Counted from the first letter of the stretch, positions 44,034 through 54,108 are shown. The stretch: DNA of 64,000 bases from Vibrio sp. PID17_43 (GCF_002608565.1 NZ_LIXM01000021.1:1-64000); one strand, 5' to 3'. Numbers and translations: made by a program. The notes: generated by a model not told the origin, from the letters alone.

Positions 44034-45425
44034 ATGGATTTCAAACCATACCGCCTAACTGCACCTATTTTAGTCATGGCTCTAGTTTCTGCGCCGACCT
44101 TAGTTAATGCAGCAAGCACAAAAACTAAAGTAGCAGGATCTACCGCGTTAAATATGCGTGCTTCAAACGACAAGCTCACGCAGCTAATTAATGTGGCCTT
44201 GAGTAACGATGGCAATCGCCAACAATACTCGGCGCAATCTACTGCCATGCGTGAAACGGGCATTGCAAGCTCAACCTTGATGGATCCAAAACTGAAAGTG
44301 GGCTTCGGTGGCTTACCTGTCGACAGTTTCAAGTTCGATGAAGACCCAATGACCAACATCTCCGTTGGATTAATGCAGCAGTTTGAGCGTGGCTCGACGC
44401 TCGACCTTCAACAGAAGAAAGCCAATCAACAAGCCGATGGACTTGGGCTTCAAGTACATGCTCGTGAGCTTGAGGTTGCCAACAGCATGACTCAACTTTG
44501 GCTAGAGCTTGGCTATCAGCAACAAGCTGAGCAAATCTTGCGAGAAAACCGTAAGTTGATGAAGGAAATGGAAAGCTTTATTCAAACCAACTACTCGATT
44601 GGCAAGAGTGAAGCGCAAGATCTACTCAACTCACAACTCCAAGTAAGCAAACTGGACGAGAAACTGCAAGCCAATGCGCAAATGCAACGTCGTCTTATTT
44701 CTCAACTATCCGAATGGTTGGGTTCAGACTGGTTAGCGAACGAGCAGGCTCTGCATGCAAGTAATCAACTGAACTGGGACACACTCAATAACAAACTTGC
44801 GTCCAGTCTTGATTCGACTAAGCACTACCAACAACTCCGCCAGCACCCAATGGTTAAAATGGCAGATGTGAGTATTTCTACCAATAAAACTCAGGTCGAA
44901 ATTGCTGAGCAAGCCTACAACCCTCAGTTTGGTGTCGAAGTGATGTACGCTTATCGTCAAGCCAACAATATGAAGGGCGAGCCAGCGTCAGACTTGGTCA
45001 GCGCTTATCTAACCATGGACATTCCTTTGTTCACCGGTGACCGTCAAGATCGCAATCTTGCCGCTGCTCAGTACCAAGTTGGCGCTGCACAATCACAAAA
45101 AGACACCTTATTGACGCAAATGAACGCCAAAGTGAACACTTTGTTAGTTGATCGCGGCAACCTAACCCAGCGTCTAGAACGTTATCAATCCACCTTATTA
45201 CCTCAAGCAAAAGCGCGCATTCAAGCCGTGGAGCGAGGTTACCAAAACAACACCGCGCAGTTTAACGATGTGATTTCTGCCACGACTGATGAGTTGGCAT
45301 TACAGCTAGAGCAACAACGTCTGTTGACCGATCTCAACATCGCAAACAGCAATTTAGCCACCCTACTCGGCGGCTTCGACTATCAAGTAGCTTCCCCTGA
45401 AGCTCGCTCTATCTCGGCATATTAA
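44034..45425 (+). CDS. TolC-family outer-membrane channel of copper/silver efflux (CusC-like)
   Basis: 463 residues with a signal peptide (cleavage near LVNAA). Two homologous outer-membrane-efflux repeats are built of long coiled helices (for example LQQKKANQQADGLGLQVHAR and LEQQRLLTDLNIANSNLATL). It lacks the lipobox of E. coli CusC, so it is a non-lipidated TolC-type trimer subunit. It should form the exit duct for the CusBA pump encoded next. Intergenic distance to cusB is 101 bp without a terminator. Confidence 0.87.
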   Translation: MDFKPYRLTAPILVMALVSAPTLVNAASTKTKVAGSTALNMRASNDKLTQLINVALSNDGNRQQYSAQSTAMRETGIASSTLMDPKLKVGFGGLPVDSFKFDEDPMTNISVGLMQQFERGSTLDLQQKKANQQADGLGLQVHARELEVANSMTQLWLELGYQQQAEQILRENRKLMKEMESFIQTNYSIGKSEAQDLLNSQLQVSKLDEKLQANAQMQRRLISQLSEWLGSDWLANEQALHASNQLNWDTLNNKLASSLDSTKHYQQLRQHPMVKMADVSISTNKTQVEIAEQAYNPQFGVEVMYAYRQANNMKGEPASDLVSAYLTMDIPLFTGDRQDRNLAAAQYQVGAAQSQKDTLLTQMNAKVNTLLVDRGNLTQRLERYQSTLLPQAKARIQAVERGYQNNTAQFNDVISATTDELALQLEQQRLLTDLNIANSNLATLLGGFDYQVASPEARSISAY

Positions 45426-45526
45426 TTTGTAATTCCCCAACGCGATTGGGGCTGAAGCGATATGACAAACAAGAGCAATCAAAAACACTGTAGTGTCAAA
45501 TGAAAACAGGAAAATAAGGTATAAAA

Positions 45527-47239
45527 ATGAAAACTTTACAAGTAGCAACCATCGCACTGATTGTTGGTGGAGCTTTAGGGTTTGGTGCGAATCATTTTCT
45601 TGTGGGTTCAACTCATGACATGAGTGCAATGGGTGGCGAATCGGCTACCAGTTCCAACGACCCTCTCTACTGGGTTGCTCCAATGGATCCAAACTACAAA
45701 CGCGACAAACCGGGCAAATCTCCGATGGGGATGGACTTGATCCCTGTTTACGCTGAAGACTTAACTGGCGAACAAAATAAACCAGGGACAGTTACGATTG
45801 ATCCGTCAGTAGAAAATAACCTTGGTGTAAAAACCGCAAAAGTAACGCTGGAAAAATTATCACCGCGCATTGAGACCGTCGGCTATATCGCCTTCGATGA
45901 AAGCCTGTTGTGGCAAACCAACGTGCGTGTTGCTGGTTGGGTTGAGAAACTCTACATCAATGCCGTCGGTGAAAAAGTGAAGAAAGGCGATGTGCTTTTC
46001 ACCCTGTATTCACCAGAGTTGGTTAAGGCACAAGAAGAATTGCTGAATGCTTACCGCACTGGTCGCAACGGTTTAGTAAAAGGTGCAACAGAGCGTTTGG
46101 TGACGCTTGGTGTAGACCGTGGTCAAATAAAATCCATTAGGCGCAGCGGAAAAGCCTCTCAATCCATTGAAATTAAAGCACCGGCTGACGGTGTTATTGC
46201 AAGCCTAAACGTGCGTGAAGGTGGCTACCTATCCCCAGCACAAGCGGTGATCAGTGCTGGTCCATTGGACAATGTTTGGGTTGATGGGGAAGTCTTTGAG
46301 CGCCAAGCACACTGGATAAAAGCTGGCTCTCAAGCCACGATGACCCTGGATGCGATTCCGGGAAATGAATGGCAAGGCGTGGTGGATTACGTGTACCCAA
46401 TCCTCGACCCGAAAACACGTACGTTGCGGGTTCGCCTTAAATTTCCTAACCCAAATGGCGCATTAAAGCCAAACATGTTTGCCAACATCGCATTGCAGCC
46501 TGTTACTGAAGACGCGGTATTAACCATTCCTAAATCATCCGTTATTCGTTCTGGTGGCATGACTCGCGTGGTTCTGGCAGAAGGTGACGGCAAATACCGC
46601 TCTGCCCGAATTGAAGTAGGCCGCGAAGATGGTGAGCAAATCGAAGTATTACAAGGCCTTAAACAAGACGACAAGATTGTCACCTCATCACACTTCATGC
46701 TCGATTCTGAATCAAGCCAATCCGCGGATCTCTCTCGCATCAACGGTGTAGAGCCTGCAGCAGAAACTGCTTGGGCAAAAGGTGAAATCACCGATGTGAT
46801 GGAAGAACACAGTATGCTGACCATTAACCACCAACCTGTACCTGAATGGGGTTGGCCTGGCATGGTAATGAACTTCACTCTTGCTGAGGGCATCGATATC
46901 GGTGACTTAAAAAAAGGTCAATCCATTGAATTTGAAATGCAAAAGACTGAATCTGGTCAGTACCAAATCATTGATTACAAATCGGACAAGAGCGTCATTG
47001 CAACAGAAGTCTGGCTAACAGGTGACATCACTATGTTGATGGCAGACTTTGGCATGATCACCTTAAATCACCTGCCCGTTGCTGATTGGAACTGGGATGC
47101 AGGCGAGATGAACTTCTCCGTTGGTGACGAAGTGGATTTATCTGGCTTTAAAGAAGGCCAGAAAGTTCGATTTCTATTGGAAAAACAAGGGACTGACTAC
47201 GTTCTGAAGCAACTAGTGGCCGTTGAGGGGCAATTATGA
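45527..47239 (+). CDS. cusB: Copper/silver efflux adaptor CusB fused to two CusF-like domains
   Basis: A 570-residue periplasmic adaptor. An N-terminal signal/anchor precedes a heavy-metal-binding domain (YWVAPMDP and KSPMGMDLIPVY, about 44-72). The lipoyl/hairpin and barrel region of CusB follows (about 105-400). Two tandem CusF-like copper-chaperone domains close the protein (about 415-492 and 493-570). The first keeps all CusF ligands (His435, Trp443, Met446, Met448). The second keeps His515, Trp523 and Met528 but has Gly526 in place of the first Met. In E. coli CusF is a separate protein. Start overlap with cusA is 4 bp. Confidence 0.9.
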   Translation: MKTLQVATIALIVGGALGFGANHFLVGSTHDMSAMGGESATSSNDPLYWVAPMDPNYKRDKPGKSPMGMDLIPVYAEDLTGEQNKPGTVTIDPSVENNLGVKTAKVTLEKLSPRIETVGYIAFDESLLWQTNVRVAGWVEKLYINAVGEKVKKGDVLFTLYSPELVKAQEELLNAYRTGRNGLVKGATERLVTLGVDRGQIKSIRRSGKASQSIEIKAPADGVIASLNVREGGYLSPAQAVISAGPLDNVWVDGEVFERQAHWIKAGSQATMTLDAIPGNEWQGVVDYVYPILDPKTRTLRVRLKFPNPNGALKPNMFANIALQPVTEDAVLTIPKSSVIRSGGMTRVVLAEGDGKYRSARIEVGREDGEQIEVLQGLKQDDKIVTSSHFMLDSESSQSADLSRINGVEPAAETAWAKGEITDVMEEHSMLTINHQPVPEWGWPGMVMNFTLAEGIDIGDLKKGQSIEFEMQKTESGQYQIIDYKSDKSVIATEVWLTGDITMLMADFGMITLNHLPVADWNWDAGEMNFSVGDEVDLSGFKEGQKVRFLLEKQGTDYVLKQLVAVEGQL

Positions 47240-50200
47240 TCAATGCCATTATTCGTTGGTCAATCAACAACCGCTTCTTCGTGTTGATCGCGACCTTAGC
47301 CCTGGTATTAGGCGGACTTTACAGTGTAAAGAATACGCCTGTTGATGCGATTCCGGACCTTTCTGATGTGCAAGTGATCATCAAGACAAGCTACCCGGGT
47401 CAAGCTCCTCAAGTAGTGGAAGATCAGGTTACCTACCCACTAACAACCGCAATGCTTGCCGTACCGGGAGCAGAAACGGTTCGTGGTTACTCTTTCTTTG
47501 GCGATTCCTATGTTTATATCATTTTCAACGATGATACCGACATGTACTGGGCACGTTCACGCGTGTTGGAGTACTTAAGCCAGGTAGCACCAAAGCTACC
47601 ACCGAGCGCAAAACCGACCTTAGGTCCTGACGCGACCGGTGTGGGCTGGGTTTACAGCTACGTTTTACAAGACAAAGCCGGTAAGCACGATTTAGCCGAT
47701 CTTCGTAGTCTACAAGACTGGTTCTTAAAGTACGAATTGCAAACCGTTGAAGGCGTATCGGAAGTGGCCACCGTAGGAGGCATGGTGAAGCAGTATCAAG
47801 TGCAAATTGATCCTGCCAAGCTGCGAGCTTACAACCTCACGCTACAACAAGTGAACATGGCAATCCAAAACGGTAACCAAGAAACCGGCGCGTCCGTAAT
47901 TGAAGTAGCCGAAGCCGAACACATGGTTCGTACCACGGGTTACCTAACCAGCATCGAAGACATTAAATCGCTCCCTCTGAAAGTCACCGACAAAGGCACG
48001 CCACTACTATTGGGTGATATTGCAGACATTAACCTTGGCCCACAGATGCGTCGTGGTATCTCAGAGCTGAATGGCGAAGGTGAAGCCGTTGGCGGCGTTA
48101 TCGTGATGCGCTTTGGTGAGAACGCAAGTGAGGTAATCGCAAAAGTTAAAGACAAACTCGCAGACCTACAACGCGGTCTACCAGAAGGTGTTGAAATTGT
48201 TGCAACTTATGACCGTTCGACTCTGATAGATGCTGCGGTAGAAAACCTATGGAAGAAGCTTGCAGAAGAGTTCATCGTCGTTGCGATTGTGTGTGCACTA
48301 TTCCTATTCCACATTCGCTCCTCGTTGGTTATCGCTCTTAGCCTGCCGGTCGGTATTCTTACTGCGTTTATCGTAATGCATTGGCAAGGCATTAATGCCA
48401 ATATCATGTCCCTCGGTGGTATCGCGATTGCCATCGGCGCCATGGTGGATGGTGCAATAGTAATGATAGAGAACGTCCACAAGCACATAGAACGAACACC
48501 ACTGACCGATAAAAACCGCTGGCAAGTGATTGGCACAGCGGCTGAAGAAGTCGGTGCCCCGCTTTTCTTCTCATTGCTGATCATTACCCTGAGCTTCGTG
48601 CCCGTATTTGCCTTAGAAGGTCAAGAAGGCAAGATGTTCTCTCCGCTTGCGTTCACTAAGACTTACGCCATGGCAGCGGCCGCTGGTTTGGCTATCACGC
48701 TTGTTCCTGTACTCATGGGTTACTTCATTCGCGGTAAGGTGTTACCGGAGCACAAAAACCCGGTAAACCGTGGCTTGGTCGCATTGTACCGACCACTGTT
48801 GAACACCAGTCTGAAATACCCTAAGACCATGATTGTTATCGCCTTAGGTTTGATGGCATCGGCTTACTACCCCACCAGCAAGCTGGGCAGCGAATTCATC
48901 CCCCCCCTGGATGAAGGCGACTTGATGTATATGCCGACAACCTATCCGGGTATCTCGATTGGTAAAGCACGTGAGCTTCTACAACAAACCAATAAGCTAA
49001 TCAAAACCGTCCCAGAAGTACAAACGGTATGGGGCAAAATTGGTCGTGCAGAAACCGCAACTGACCCTGCACCGCTGACCATGATTGAAACCGTGATTCA
49101 ACTCAAACCTCGCGAACAGTGGCGTGACAGCGTCACAATGGAATCGTTGCGCAAAGAGTTTGATGATCTGGTGAAATTCCCAGGCTTAACCAACGCGTGG
49201 GTAATGCCAATCAAAACGCGTATCGACATGCTGGCGACCGGCATCAAGACCCCTATAGGCATTAAGATCGCAGGCCCTGATCTAAAAGTGATTGAAAAGA
49301 TAGGCTCTCAGTTGGAACCTATTCTTAACAGCGTACAAGGCACGGCTTCTGTTTACGCAGAGCGTGTAGCGGGCGGCCGCTATGTCACAATCGATATTAA
49401 GCGTCGTGCGGCAGCACGTTACGGCTTAAACATCAAAGACGTCCAGCAAGTTATCTCCACCGCAGTAGGCGGCATGAATGTGGGTGAAACTATCGAAGGC
49501 TTGGAGCGTTATCCAATCAATGTTCGCTACCCACAAGACTACCGTGACTCGGTAGTTAAACTGCAAAACTTACCGTTAGTCACACCAAATGGCGCTCGTA
49601 TCGCATTGGCTGACGTTGCAGACGTCCATTACGAAGACGGCCCTCCAATGATCAAGACTGAAAACGCGCGCCCAAACGGTTGGGTGTTTGTTGACATCGA
49701 TGGTCGTGACTTGGGCTCTTACGTCGTGGAAGCGCAACAAGTCGTGGCAGGGCAACTAGAACTTCCTGTAGGTTACTCGCTTGCTTGGTCTGGTCAATAC
49801 GAATACATGGAGCGTGCAAAAGACCGCTTGAGTGTCGTGGTCCCAATCACCATCGCCATCATTATGTTGTTGCTTTACTTCAGCTTCCGTCGCGTCGGTG
49901 AAGTGATGATCATCATGCTTACCCTACCGCTCGCTATGGTGGGTGGTTTGTGGCTAATGCATATCCTCAACTACAACTTCTCGATTGCCGTCGGAGTGGG
50001 CTTTATCGCTCTTGCCGGTGTCGCAGTTGAAATTGGGGTCATCATGCTCGTGTATCTCAACCAAGCTTGGTACTACAAAAAGCTCGACGCAGAAGAGAAC
50101 AAGCAACAACTTGAGGCGAAAGACCTAACCGATGCCATTCGTGAAGGTGCTGGCTTACGTGTTCGCCCTGTAATGATGACGGTACTGACGGTCATTATTG

Positions 50201-50379
50201 GTCTGATCCCAATCATGTACGGTGAAGGCACAGGGTCAGAAGTGATGCAACGTATCGCCGCGCCAATGATTGGTGGTATGGCATCGGCACTGCTACTGAC
50301 GCTATTAGTACTGCCAGCCATCTTCAAATTATGGAAACAACATGAACTGAATAAAAGCGAACTAAACAAACGTTCGTAA
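47236..50379 (+). CDS. cusA: Copper/silver RND efflux pump CusA
   Basis: 1047 residues, the same length as E. coli CusA, with 12 membrane helices and two large periplasmic loops. The methionines that bind Cu(I)/Ag(I) in CusA (573, 623, 672 in E. coli) are conserved in DLMYMPTTYPG, PLTMIETVIQ and RIDMLATGI. Typical starts are IIRWSINNRFFVL and PVDAIPDLSDVQVII. It works with the upstream TolC-like channel and CusB-CusF to expel periplasmic and cytosolic Cu(I). ATGA overlap with cusB indicates translational coupling. Confidence 0.95.
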   Translation: MINAIIRWSINNRFFVLIATLALVLGGLYSVKNTPVDAIPDLSDVQVIIKTSYPGQAPQVVEDQVTYPLTTAMLAVPGAETVRGYSFFGDSYVYIIFNDDTDMYWARSRVLEYLSQVAPKLPPSAKPTLGPDATGVGWVYSYVLQDKAGKHDLADLRSLQDWFLKYELQTVEGVSEVATVGGMVKQYQVQIDPAKLRAYNLTLQQVNMAIQNGNQETGASVIEVAEAEHMVRTTGYLTSIEDIKSLPLKVTDKGTPLLLGDIADINLGPQMRRGISELNGEGEAVGGVIVMRFGENASEVIAKVKDKLADLQRGLPEGVEIVATYDRSTLIDAAVENLWKKLAEEFIVVAIVCALFLFHIRSSLVIALSLPVGILTAFIVMHWQGINANIMSLGGIAIAIGAMVDGAIVMIENVHKHIERTPLTDKNRWQVIGTAAEEVGAPLFFSLLIITLSFVPVFALEGQEGKMFSPLAFTKTYAMAAAAGLAITLVPVLMGYFIRGKVLPEHKNPVNRGLVALYRPLLNTSLKYPKTMIVIALGLMASAYYPTSKLGSEFIPPLDEGDLMYMPTTYPGISIGKARELLQQTNKLIKTVPEVQTVWGKIGRAETATDPAPLTMIETVIQLKPREQWRDSVTMESLRKEFDDLVKFPGLTNAWVMPIKTRIDMLATGIKTPIGIKIAGPDLKVIEKIGSQLEPILNSVQGTASVYAERVAGGRYVTIDIKRRAAARYGLNIKDVQQVISTAVGGMNVGETIEGLERYPINVRYPQDYRDSVVKLQNLPLVTPNGARIALADVADVHYEDGPPMIKTENARPNGWVFVDIDGRDLGSYVVEAQQVVAGQLELPVGYSLAWSGQYEYMERAKDRLSVVVPITIAIIMLLLYFSFRRVGEVMIIMLTLPLAMVGGLWLMHILNYNFSIAVGVGFIALAGVAVEIGVIMLVYLNQAWYYKKLDAEENKQQLEAKDLTDAIREGAGLRVRPVMMTVLTVIIGLIPIMYGEGTGSEVMQRIAAPMIGGMASALLLTLLVLPAIFKLWKQHELNKSELNKRS

Positions 50380-50452
50380 TTAACGCCCTCCCCCCAAAGT
50401 CCGAGCACTTCGGGGGAGGTCACCGACTTAGATGCTACAAAGGATATTCACA

Positions 50453-51013
50453 ATGAAAAAAACACTCATTACTCTAGCGCTCACTCTAACAACGACCGGC
50501 GCTTTCGCTCAAATGGACCATTCCAATATGGATCATAATAATATGAGCCACGATAATATGGATCATGGCAGCATGAATCATGGTGAAATGGACCACAGCA
50601 AAATGGATCACTCCAACATGATGGACATGCCCGGGATGTCCACTGTTGGTATGCCAGCGATGGGAGCAAAACCAGACAAAGTCGTACACGTTATTTTGAG
50701 CGATGACATGACGATTAAGTTCAAGAAAGACGTTAAGATTGAGCCAAATGACGTGGTGCAATTTGTGGTAATGAACACAGGTAAAATCAATCACGAATTC
50801 AGCATCGGCTCAGCGAAAGAACAATTAGAACACCGTGAAATGATGAAGAACATGAGCGGCGACCACATGCACGACTCAGGTAACGCTGTCACGGTTGAAC
50901 CGGGCAAAGCAAAACAGCTGCTGTGGCATTTCCACGGCGACAGTAACGTTGAATTTGCGTGCAACATTCCAGGTCATGCGGAAGCTGGCATGGTCAAAAA
51001 AATAGAACTCTAG
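50453..51013 (+). CDS. Periplasmic cupredoxin with Met/His-rich N-terminal repeats
   Basis: 186 residues from ATG 50453 (AAAGGA 7-8 nt upstream). The signal peptide ends GAFAQ. Residues about 20-58 are a repetitive (N/S/K)MDH-type segment with about eight Met-His pairs, a typical Cu-sequestering sequence. The C-terminal part is a plastocyanin-like cupredoxin: VVMNTGKINHEFSIGS gives the first His and FACNIPGHAEAGM gives Cys-His-Met, a type-1 copper site. It closes the efflux operon and probably buffers or hands over periplasmic copper. Confidence 0.87.
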   Translation: MKKTLITLALTLTTTGAFAQMDHSNMDHNNMSHDNMDHGSMNHGEMDHSKMDHSNMMDMPGMSTVGMPAMGAKPDKVVHVILSDDMTIKFKKDVKIEPNDVVQFVVMNTGKINHEFSIGSAKEQLEHREMMKNMSGDHMHDSGNAVTVEPGKAKQLLWHFHGDSNVEFACNIPGHAEAGMVKKIEL

Positions 51014-51023
51014 AGAATAAAAA

Positions 51024-51057
51024 AGAGGCGCAAATTTTACAGCGCCTCTGTTTCTTT
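51024..51057. terminator. Terminator of the copper operon
   Basis: AGAGGCGC/GCGCCTCT stem with a T-rich right side, shared with the convergent ferric reductase-like gene. Confidence 0.8.
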
Positions 51058-52387
51058 AACGCATCACGAATAGCTCTTCGTGATAACGCTTTTCAATATC
51101 GAATTGGTACGTATCTAGCTCTTTTTTCAGTGTTTTTGAAAAAGCTTCTGGCCCGCAGAAATACGTTTCATACTGATCCAAATCACCGCATTGTGCGATG
51201 ATACGTTCAGCATTCAAACGAGGTGATTTCAACGTATCAATCACGTGCAATTTGACGTTTGCTTGGTGCGCTAAGTGCCACAGTTCATCGACCAACTGGC
51301 CGTCAATACCACGAGTACAGTAGAACAGATGAATATTGGGATGCGCTATTTGTGCTTTCAGCTCCTCTAAAGCCGCGAAGAAAGAAGCAATCCCCACGCC
51401 ACCAGCGATCCAGATTTGTGGTTGGTCTAAATCAAACTCTAAACGACCATAAGGGCCTTCAACCATCACCACATCGCCTGCTCGGACTCGTTCATAAAGC
51501 CCAGTGGTAAAGTCACCTAGCTCTTTAATTAAGAAACGTAACTCGTTGCTTTCACTACCTGATACGATGGTAAACGGATGAGCATCTTCATCACCAAAGC
51601 GTAAATAAGCAAATTGACCCGCTTTGTGGCCTTGCCAAGAAGCTTCCGGTGTTAAAACCAATTCCATGACTTCCGCTTGCGAGAAATAACGTGTAGAAGC
51701 CACAATCGCTGAGTGTTTGTTACGGCGTCCGACAAAACCAAGCAAACTATATAGCGCAGAAATCGAGCCAATCACAGCAAAAGCAACGGTCAAATAGTAA
51801 ATTGGCTCACCCCAGTACGCGCGTTTCAACAGCAGTACGGAATGGACAGCGGTTAGCAGATACGCCACAGACATCAAGCGGTGTGAGAGTTTAAATGGTT
51901 TGTACTTCACTGCGCTCGATAAAGAAACCACCAGCAAAACCAATAGCATGTAGAAGCCCCATTCACCCATGCCTTGAGCAAGGCCCCGCAAACCATGAAT
52001 CCAAGCCTCGATACCAGAGAGGTTACCCGCAGGGCCTTCACCTGAATGTTTTACCGGTCTAGCCATTACACCTGATATTACCAACCATTTTGGTACTTGA
52101 TACCAAAGCCAGTGCGCCACGCCCAATGCAACACCACCGATACCGAGCCATTTGTGCACTCGATAAGCTTTGTCCATGCCATGCAGCCAGTTTTCCACTA
52201 TAGGCAGACGCATCGCCAACACCATGGCGATCGACATCAGCATCAGCGACAAAATACCTGAGTATTGGATCAGGGCAGAGCGCCACTCAAAGATATTCGT
52301 TGACGAGAAAAGTTGCGGCTCCAGCGTAATCCATAGCAGAGTGATTACGATGACCATTACCCAAGGCATATTGCGGACCATTTTCAT
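51056..52387 (-). CDS. Ferric reductase-like transmembrane flavocytochrome
   Basis: 443 residues. The N-terminal half has about six hydrophobic helices with paired histidines for heme b (YRVHKWLGIGGVALGVAHWL, about 77-96, and KLSHRLMSVAYLLTAVHSVL). The C-terminal half is an FAD/NAD reductase: HPFTIVSGSE (FAD, about 261-270), WIAGGVGIASFF (NAD, about 318-329) and YFCGPEAFSK. This is the NOX/FRE layout, moving electrons from cytosolic NAD(P)H across the membrane to metal ions or oxygen. It neighbours the copper operon, so Cu(II) or Fe(III) reduction is conceivable. Confidence 0.85.
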   Translation of the reverse strand: MKMVRNMPWVMVIVITLLWITLEPQLFSSTNIFEWRSALIQYSGILSLMLMSIAMVLAMRLPIVENWLHGMDKAYRVHKWLGIGGVALGVAHWLWYQVPKWLVISGVMARPVKHSGEGPAGNLSGIEAWIHGLRGLAQGMGEWGFYMLLVLLVVSLSSAVKYKPFKLSHRLMSVAYLLTAVHSVLLLKRAYWGEPIYYLTVAFAVIGSISALYSLLGFVGRRNKHSAIVASTRYFSQAEVMELVLTPEASWQGHKAGQFAYLRFGDEDAHPFTIVSGSESNELRFLIKELGDFTTGLYERVRAGDVVMVEGPYGRLEFDLDQPQIWIAGGVGIASFFAALEELKAQIAHPNIHLFYCTRGIDGQLVDELWHLAHQANVKLHVIDTLKSPRLNAERIIAQCGDLDQYETYFCGPEAFSKTLKKELDTYQFDIEKRYHEELFVMR

Positions 52388-52597
52388 GCTGAGGTTCTCC
52401 GTTAATCGACAACTTTACTTTAACCAACGAGGTGTAAAGCAACGTCAATAAACGTAAAAGCAGGCAAAGCTTGGCATATGCAAAGATTCCTACAGAAAAA
52501 AGACGAAAATCTAACAGTGATTAAAGCATTCACTCGTTATAGTGCTCCTACTTATCGCAAAGTGCGAACCTGATTAAATAACACTAAGAAATCGATA

Positions 52598-53461
52598 ATG
52601 AAAAAGCTATTGCTGCTATTTGGACTACTGGCCTTTTCTAGTGCAACTTACGCCGCCCAATTAAATGAGGATCTAGCCGCCATTGAGCAACACATCGCTG
52701 GTCGTATTGGCGTGACTGTTTGGGATACCCAGACAGACCAACGTTGGGATTACCGTGGTGACGAGCGTTTTCCGATGATGAGCACATTCAAAACGCTCGC
52801 ATGTGCCACCATGTTAAACGACATGGATAGTGGCAAATTAGATAAAAATGCCACAGCAAAAGTAGAAGAACGCGACATCGTGGTTTGGTCACCAGTCATG
52901 GATCGAATGACAGGACAAACAACACGAGTAGAGCACGTATGTGAAGCGGCAATGCTAATGAGTGACAATACGGCTGCCAATATTGTGTTGCGTAGCGTAG
53001 GCGGCCCAAGAGCAGTGACGCTGTTTTTACGCTCTATTGGCGATAAAGCCACACGCTTAGACCGCTATGAACCCGGTTTAAATGAAGCAACACCTGGAGA
53101 TAAGCAAGACACCACGACACCTAACGCCATGGTAAACACGCTACATACTCTGCTTGAAGGTGAAGCACTGTCGTACGAATCTCGTACCCAACTAAAGATC
53201 TGGATGCAAGATAACAAAGTGTCTGACTCTCTGATGCGTTCTGTCTTACCTAAAGACTGGTCGATTGCCGATCGCTCAGGCGCAGGCGGTTTTGGGTCAC
53301 GTGGTATCACCGCAATGATATGGAAAGAGAACCACAAACCTGTCTTTATCAGTATTTACATCACTGAGACCGATTTATCACTGCAAGCCCGTGATCAAGT
53401 GATTGCTAAAATTAGTCAGTTAGTTCTAGAAGAATATATAAACATCCCGAGTGCAGGTTAA
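52598..53461 (+). CDS. blaCARB: Class A beta-lactamase, CARB/PSE family
   Basis: 287 residues with signal peptide (cleavage after TYAA). The class A motifs are the nucleophile Ser62 in STFK, SDN (122-124), Glu158 and Asn162 in EPGLN, and RSG (226-228) in place of KTG. RSG is the mark of carbenicillin-hydrolysing CARB enzymes. Chromosomal members of this family are intrinsic to the V. parahaemolyticus/harveyi group. No integron attC site, transposon end or mobile-gene context is visible, so it appears resident rather than acquired. Its closest named variant cannot be told by eye. Confidence 0.93.
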   Translation: MKKLLLLFGLLAFSSATYAAQLNEDLAAIEQHIAGRIGVTVWDTQTDQRWDYRGDERFPMMSTFKTLACATMLNDMDSGKLDKNATAKVEERDIVVWSPVMDRMTGQTTRVEHVCEAAMLMSDNTAANIVLRSVGGPRAVTLFLRSIGDKATRLDRYEPGLNEATPGDKQDTTTPNAMVNTLHTLLEGEALSYESRTQLKIWMQDNKVSDSLMRSVLPKDWSIADRSGAGGFGSRGITAMIWKENHKPVFISIYITETDLSLQARDQVIAKISQLVLEEYINIPSAG

Positions 53462-53535
53462 CGGCTTAACAGTTACCCTATAAAATTCAACGGAGCTTTG
53501 AGCTCCGTTTTTATGCTCATCTTGGTGGTAAGAAG

Positions 53536-54102
53536 TTACCAATAGCTCGGGTTATCTAGACCTTGTACACAAGACGAGCCACCAGCAATTGGCATTAACG
53601 TTTCATTCGTCAGTGATTGCGCCAACCAACCGTGCGGGTAACTCAATGCATGTGGTGCTTTGAATTGCTCTTCCGTCACTTGTTGGAAACCAACGCGCGA
53701 GTAGAAGCTAGGATCACCATAGGTAAACACGAATTCGATCCCTTGCTGCTTCAAGTGATTAAGACCAAAGCGAATTAAAGCTTGCCCCACACCTTGACCT
53801 TGACATTCAGTCAGTGTTGCCATTGGTGACAATAAGTAGCCAACTTCGCCATTTTCAAAACGTAATGGCGTAAACAACACGCCTGCGATTAAGCGTTCAC
53901 CTTGTTTAGCAACAAAACCTTGAAGCTCTTGCTCTGGTGTTGTGGTCAATAAATCACTGACTAGCGCACCAATCGTTTTACCTTCTGCTTCACCCTCTGA
54001 ATCAGAGAATGTTTGCGTAAATAGCGCGATCATATCGCCGCTCATTGTTTTCTCGTATGGAGAAAGTGTGTAGTTTATTTTTTTATTAGTCGCTGCGCTC
54101 AT
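53536..54102 (-). CDS. GNAT-family N-acetyltransferase (YhbS-like)
   Basis: 188 residues. The acetyl-CoA-binding segment LSPMATLTECQGQGVGQALI (about 90-109) carries the Q/R-x-x-G-x-G/A motif, and FVFTYGDPSFYSRVGFQ (about 124-140) is the typical beta4-beta5 pattern of YhbS-type enzymes. The substrate is unknown. It starts 6 bp after the MerR-methyltransferase gene and is presumably in one operon with it, so both may belong to a drug or stress response controlled by that regulator. Confidence 0.85.
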   Translation of the reverse strand: MSAATNKKINYTLSPYEKTMSGDMIALFTQTFSDSEGEAEGKTIGALVSDLLTTTPEQELQGFVAKQGERLIAGVLFTPLRFENGEVGYLLSPMATLTECQGQGVGQALIRFGLNHLKQQGIEFVFTYGDPSFYSRVGFQQVTEEQFKAPHALSYPHGWLAQSLTNETLMPIAGGSSCVQGLDNPSYW

Positions 54103-54108
54103 TTTTTA

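Noticed and set aside
50486..50794. His/Ile-rich minus-strand frames opposite the cupredoxin
   Set aside because: They are the reverse reading of the repetitive Met-Asp-His codons of the real gene.
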